Positions 59,175 to 62,403 of a DNA stretch of 62,403 nt are shown piece by piece. The notes beneath the pieces are model-generated. The model was not told the DNA's origin. It made no database searches and worked only from the letters and a program-made list of their open reading frames with translations. Numbering within the stretch: position 1 is the first letter of the stretch; each line of letters opens with the position of its first letter. A program made the translations under genes and the position numbers. Origin of the DNA: an uncultured Bacteroidales bacterium (lineage in GTDB: Bacteria > Bacteroidota > Bacteroidia > Bacteroidales > Paludibacteraceae); assembly GCA_900317345.1 (NCBI GenBank), contig ONGK01000001.1, forward strand, positions 1 through 62,403, in the 5' to 3' direction.

Positions 59175-59364
59175 GCCGATTCTACGATTTTCCTTTGTGT
59201 AAATTTATATAGTTTAGTTCATATGAGCCTTGAATGAGGTTTATATGAGCTTTATATGAGGTTTATAGTTTCCCACGTAATTTTTACTGCTTTCAAACGA
59301 GATTAACAGTACAATATTGGTTATCGCTATTTGCAAGTTTCTTGAATGATTTTTGCAAATACAT
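59175..59364. repeat. Gene-free spacer with TATGAGGTTTA direct repeats
   Basis: Around 59219-59270 TATGAGSYTT / TATATGAGGTTTA units repeat three to four times. No open frame is convincing. Base composition turns AT-rich from here to about 61500. Confidence 0.55.
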
Positions 59365-59394
59365 TTGCATATATCAGAAAAAACAGTAATTTTG
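59365..59394 (+). promoter_or_regulatory. Promoter of the tRNA-Ala-derived mosaic
   Basis: -33 TTG 59365-59367 (TTGCATATATC, as at tRNA-Ala) and -7 TAATTTTG 59387-59394, spacer 19. Confidence 0.75.
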
Positions 59395-59413
59395 CAAGCG
59401 CAAAGGTTAGTTC

Positions 59414-59513
59414 CGGGTATTAGCTCAACTGGCTAGAGCAGTCGGTGAGAGCTCTTTGCCACAAGGGGCATGATTATTGCGAAAAACAAAATTTTCGAGT
59501 CCGCTATACTCCA
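59414..59513 (+). pseudogene. tRNA-Ala-derived mosaic with replaced centre
   Basis: The first 26 bases match tRNA-Ala (15465) except two, covering acceptor 5' side and D arm. The last 20 (TTCGAGTCCGCTATACTCCA) are identical. Between them the anticodon arm is replaced by about 54 unrelated bases. The T stem no longer pairs and acceptor base 1 is C, so it cannot be a normal tRNA. A hairpin CGAAAA / TTTTCG (59480-59496) exists in the new part. Confidence 0.75.
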
Positions 59514-59592
59514 CAAAAAGACATAATGTCTTATTAATAAACTAGTACGACTACCATTTCATTTTTCCATAATATCATTTTTTGCTTTTACG

Positions 59593-60228
59593 ATGAAAAA
59601 AATTCAATTTACAACTTACGATAAGAGACTCTCAGACAAGGCGAAAGAAGATCGCAAGCGCAAATCAAAGATTGAGGTTTGTTTTGAAATCAATGAAATA
59701 ATGGCATTAAGCACTGCGCTTGGAACTGGGAAATGGCCTTTTTTATATGTGACAGACTATAGAGAACCACTCGAACTTCCCGAGCAGTCTTTTATCGATG
59801 TAAAAGCCAAGCTAATTGAAGCATCATTGAGTGAGTATCAAAATGTTAATAAATTCATTCCTATTGGTCAACGGGTTCTCGTAAACTATGATAAGGTATT
59901 CCAAGTTAGAAAAATATCCGGAGAGATTGTATTCTTCGATAATACAATTTTAGACAAATTAGACGAAAAGTCTCTGGCTGAATTCGAATCGCAGGTTGAA
60001 AGAATAAAACAAAAGGAAAAAGAACAACATGACAAATTTACCCGATGGTGGTGGGGTAATTTGGAGAGATTGAAGAAAGAAGCAGCTTTAAGGCATGATA
60101 ATAAGTACACAAAATTATTCGGGCCAACTGAGAAAAAAATGGTAGTTATTGTTTTTTTGATGCTACTTAACATCACACTATTGCTCATTCTAATAATTTT
60201 GACAGGAATAGTACTTAGTAAATTGTAA
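59593..60228 (+). CDS. Unknown C-terminally anchored membrane protein
   Basis: The product is not recognised. The 211 residues have a soluble part (1-175) with a basic N-terminus (DKRLSDKAKEDRKRKSK), a charged helix (SLAEFESQVERIKQKEKEQHDKFTRWWWG), and one C-terminal membrane helix (MVVIVFLMLLNITLLLILIILTGIVL), so it is probably tail-anchored with its body in the cytoplasm. Codons are AT-rich compared with the core genes. It lies between the tRNA-Ala mosaic and a small peptide gene, and has no visible promoter of its own, so it may be read from the mosaic promoter. Confidence 0.65.
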   Translation: MKKIQFTTYDKRLSDKAKEDRKRKSKIEVCFEINEIMALSTALGTGKWPFLYVTDYREPLELPEQSFIDVKAKLIEASLSEYQNVNKFIPIGQRVLVNYDKVFQVRKISGEIVFFDNTILDKLDEKSLAEFESQVERIKQKEKEQHDKFTRWWWGNLERLKKEAALRHDNKYTKLFGPTEKKMVVIVFLMLLNITLLLILIILTGIVLSKL

Positions 60229-60296
60229 AATTTATTCCGTTAAATGGTATTTTTATTCCGTTATTCGGCGAAAAAATTCTCTTGGCAAAAGAGCTA

Positions 60297-60327
60297 TTGC
60301 ACATGTCAAATAAATGCAGTAATTTTG
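60297..60327 (+). promoter_or_regulatory. Promoter of the 30-residue peptide gene
   Basis: -33 TTG 60297-60299 (TTGCACATGTC) and -7 TAATTTTG 60320-60327, spacer 20. A hairpin GCTCA / TGAGC lies in the leader (60361-60377). Confidence 0.75.
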
Positions 60328-60398
60328 GAGCGTCTTTTCAATCGAATAGATGCCAATATTGCTCAGGCATGGTGAGCAAATAAACTACTCTAATAACT

Positions 60399-60491
60399 AT
60401 GGCAAGATCTAGTTGTCCGGGACCGATGTATCCATCTACAACCGGTAATCCAAGCGGAAGTGGCAGAGCAAACAGCCCTTCTAAAAAGTAA
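60399..60491 (+). CDS. 30-residue Pro/Ser/Gly-rich peptide
   Basis: The ATG at 60399 opens 30 codons and a TAA, beginning MARSSCPGPMYPS and ending SGSGRANSPSKK. It has no signal peptide and one cysteine. Supporting evidence is its own promoter about 72 bases upstream, and a long stem-loop after it (CCCTAAGCGG / CCGCTTGGGG, about 60514-60553). Composition resembles disordered small proteins. The function is unknown; it could also be a leader for the gene downstream. Confidence 0.5.
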   Translation: MARSSCPGPMYPSTTGNPSGSGRANSPSKK

Positions 60492-60593
60492 TTGGAAACT
60501 CAATTGCAAACCCTAAGCGGGGATTATGCACATCTTAACCGCCGCTTGGGGTAAACAAAACAACCATTGTACAACCTTTAAATAATTATACTT

Positions 60594-61496
60594 ATGGATT
60601 TACAAATTGAACTTTTCTCTACACCAACTGTTGAAGGTAGAAAAATTTTATCCTCCAAAGGATTTGTATGCGCGAATGTTGTATTAGATGCTGGGGTAAT
60701 TGACGAGAGCCGTAAAATGATGCAGAAGTTCCCAGAGTGCCTATACAAAGACGGAGTTGAACCATACCATGTGGAACTCTTCGATGCATTAGAAAGAGAG
60801 GTTCTTAATAAAGGAGGTAATGCAGTAATAGATTTGCATATTGAGCATAACTATGTAAAATGTGGTCAATCTGATTACTCTTTACTCATTTCTGCACAAG
60901 GTACAGCTGTGGTATTGGAAGGAATAGATATTTCGGAAAATAAAAACATCAAAAGTAAAGTCCTTAAGCGACAAATCCTTCGCAAACAAATTCAGGCCAA
61001 ACTAACAAAGTGGAATGATGAATTTAATCATGCACCACTTTATATAGATTTTAAGGAATGGATCTATATTTGCCAATCTGCAGATATATCTTTTGCTGAT
61101 ATCCTCCATAAAGCATATAATAGCAATCGTTTGATTATTTCATCGAGAATGAAATATGATGATTATTTTAAAAAATTACCATATAATGAGCAAGTTAAGT
61201 TATCATATACTTATTGCGGAGATAACTGTATCTATTTGATTAAGAAGTTTGATCTATTTGATGAAAAACATATTCTTGAATGGGTGACAAAAGGGAAAAT
61301 CGAATTTGCGACGGCATGTTTAGATGCTTGCAAAAAGGAATATAGTGCTCAAGATTTGGAGGATATGCAAGAGTTGTATGATTTCTTTGTTAATCTACCG
61401 GAAGATAAAATTGAAGAGCAAGAAGAGAGGGTTAAAGAATTTGGCATTAAAATAGAGGCACTAAAAGAATTATTATTATTAAATATAGGCAAATAG
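60594..61496 (+). CDS. Protein with YbjQ-like (UPF0145) N-terminal domain and unknown C-terminal domain
   Basis: In this 300-residue protein, residues about 8-115 follow the YbjQ/UPF0145 plan: TPTVEGRKILSSKGFVCANVV, a helix ending LFDALEREVLNKGGNAVIDLHIEHNYV, and LLISAQGTAVVLEG, like the family's late SASGTAVV strand. YbjQ proteins form pentameric rings and have been called heavy-metal-binding, without firm proof. Residues about 120-300 are not recognised: basic helices, IDFKEWIYICQSADISFADIL, and an acidic helical end. AT-rich codons match the surrounding islet. Confidence 0.65.
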   Translation: MDLQIELFSTPTVEGRKILSSKGFVCANVVLDAGVIDESRKMMQKFPECLYKDGVEPYHVELFDALEREVLNKGGNAVIDLHIEHNYVKCGQSDYSLLISAQGTAVVLEGIDISENKNIKSKVLKRQILRKQIQAKLTKWNDEFNHAPLYIDFKEWIYICQSADISFADILHKAYNSNRLIISSRMKYDDYFKKLPYNEQVKLSYTYCGDNCIYLIKKFDLFDEKHILEWVTKGKIEFATACLDACKKEYSAQDLEDMQELYDFFVNLPEDKIEEQEERVKEFGIKIEALKELLLLNIGK

Positions 61497-61795
61497 AAAT
61501 AATTGCAGTTAAGAATTAAAATGCACAATGAGAGGGATAGAGCGCACATGAATGTGTGCGCATAAACGCTACTGTATATTACATCCGCATTGAGACCGAG
61601 CGGGCGGGCGAAACGAAAGTGAGACGCGAGGACGAATACTGCCCGGTTACGAAGAACGGGCAGCGAAGCGGTAAACCGCCTACACCGCGAGCAAACTAAT
61701 ACAGAACAAAACAAAGACGCGCTCCGAGAGGAACGCGTCTTTTTGTAATCCGCCAGACTTGGCGGATGGATGAAGCGCCATGTATGGCGGATGGA
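61497..61795. other. Structured GC-rich intergenic region between the islet and ppdK
   Basis: No gene is supported. Hairpins on the plus strand are GCGCACA / TGTGTGCGC (about 61546-61565), CTGCCCG / CGGGCAG (about 61639-61664), GCGGT / ACCGC, the terminator at 61714-61744, then ATCCGCCA / TGGCGGAT (61748-61767) and two GGCGGATGGAT copies. This could be a 3' UTR, an RNA gene or an island boundary. No promoter of the common type was found. Confidence 0.4.
61714..61744 (+). terminator. Rho-independent terminator in the structured region
   Basis: AAGACGCG and CGCGTCTT pair with inner TCC/GGA around GAGA, followed by five T on the plus strand. Confidence 0.8.
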
Positions 61796-62403
61796 TTATT
61801 GCTCGTCTTCTACGGCAGCTTGTGCTGCAGCGAGTCGTGCGATAGGCACGCGGAACGGTGAGCAGGAAGCGTAGTTCATACCCACGCGTGCGCAGAACTT
61901 AACAGAGCTCGGTTCGCCACCGTGCTCGCCGCAGATACCTGTACGGAGTCCCGGACGAACGGCACGACCTTTCTCTACCGCCATCTTGATCAATTGGCCC
62001 ACACCATTCTGGTCGAGAACCTGGAACGGATCGACTTTGAGGATCTTCTTCTCGAGGTAAGCCGGCAGGAAGGAAGCGATATCGTCACGGCTGTAACCGA
62101 AGGTCATCTGGGTCAAGTCGTTGGTACCGAAACTGAAGTACTGAGCCTCCGTAGCGATGCGGTCTGCGGTCAGAGCAGCACCTCTTTCGCCACGCGCTGG
62201 ATGATTTCCTTCTGCTGTTTCAACTCATAGAGGATACCGATCAGCGGCACCATAATCTCCGGCATCGGGTTCTTGCCCTCTTTCTTGAGTTCGCAAGCGG
62301 CGGAGAGGATAGCGCGGGTCTGCATAGCGGTGATCTCCGGGAAGGTGATACCCAGACGGCAACCACGGTGACCGAGCATCGGGTTGTTCTCTGCCAACTG
62401 AGC
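61796..62403 (-). pseudogene. ppdK: Pyruvate phosphate dikinase, C-terminal part with internal frameshifting deletion; 5' end outside window
   Basis: Two frames of one gene are seen. The upstream part reads [21 protein letters not shown] to [11 protein letters not shown] then stops at 62170. The downstream part resumes in another frame with [43 protein letters not shown] and [17 protein letters not shown]. In family members about 20 residues lie between KEV and RAALTAD, including GTMIEIPRA with a metal-binding glutamate; these are missing. The enzyme interconverts pyruvate and PEP. A sequencing or assembly error is possible. Confidence 0.85.

Noticed and set aside
59414-59513. Functional tRNA, intron-bearing tRNA or tmRNA
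   Set aside because: No anticodon arm folds in place, the T stem does not pair, the insert is far too small for a group I intron and there is no tmRNA tag or core.

Overview
The window is chromosomal DNA of a member of the Bacteroidota, most likely Bacteroidales. The evidence is: promoters of the -33 TTG / -7 TAnnTTTG type throughout, SusC/Oar-like outer-membrane barrels with a carboxypeptidase-regulatory-like N-terminus, a PorT-like type IX secretion protein, a long-insert Rho, a WlbA-type sugar dehydrogenase, a Bacteroidota-style vitamin B12 locus (btuB-btuG-btuH-btuF) and a methylmalonyl-CoA decarboxylase operon typical of propionate-forming anaerobes. An FprA-type flavoprotein with rubredoxin and pyruvate phosphate dikinase also fit an anaerobe.

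Layout. 1-5.5 kb: 3' part of an outer-membrane barrel gene, an EF-G paralogue with a degenerate GTPase centre, a candidate small RNA, and a YoeB-type toxin-antitoxin pair. 5.5-8.4 kb: an AT-rich accessory stretch with a structured intergenic region, a small unknown gene and a BspA-like leucine-rich-repeat surface protein. 8.4-15.4 kb: an SDR dehydrogenase, then epimerase plus the four methylmalonyl-CoA decarboxylase subunits (sodium pump, succinate-to-propionate route), a histidine kinase and a convergent, overlapping ispE. 15.4-20.4 kb: tRNA-Ala, cytidine deaminase, LptF/G-like permease, ribBA and a Trp/Tyr/His-rich exported protein. 20.4-24.0 kb (minus): cdsA, an LpxL-like acyltransferase, a glycosyltransferase and ftsY. 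24.0-25.3 kb: small acidic protein and ribF. 25.3-32.4 kb (minus): rho, aroQ, outer-membrane barrel protein, porT and a beta-helix lipoprotein. 32.6-41 kb: cell-surface polysaccharide genes (polyprenyl-phosphate-type glycosyltransferase, deacetylase, wlbA, two Wza-like lipoproteins, a Wzc-like kinase). 41-48.5 kb: DUF1846 protein, cobalamin riboswitch and the B12 uptake operon. 48.5-52.3 kb (minus): tRNA-Gly directly joined to RNase P RNA, YihY, neopullulanase-like amylase, small Cys-rich protein. 52.3-59.2 kb: rsmE, PAP2, ABC permease, GSCFA, Y-family polymerase, FprA and rubredoxin. 59.4-61.7 kb: an AT-rich islet headed by a tRNA-Ala-derived mosaic, with a membrane protein, a 30-residue peptide gene and a YbjQ-like fusion. 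End: ppdK 3' part carrying an internal frameshifting deletion.

Two themes cut across the window. First, eighteen promoters share an extended -33 element (TTGCATATRTC-like) with a near-invariant 20-base spacer, and two divergent pairs share or interlock their elements. Second, many short imperfect tandem repeats (5-23 bp) occur in spacers and inside coding regions, several recurring at distant loci; one 11-bp array lies between the start codon and the signal peptide of btuF, where copy-number change would shift the frame.

All calls come from reading the sequence and remembered family features; no search or folding program was run.
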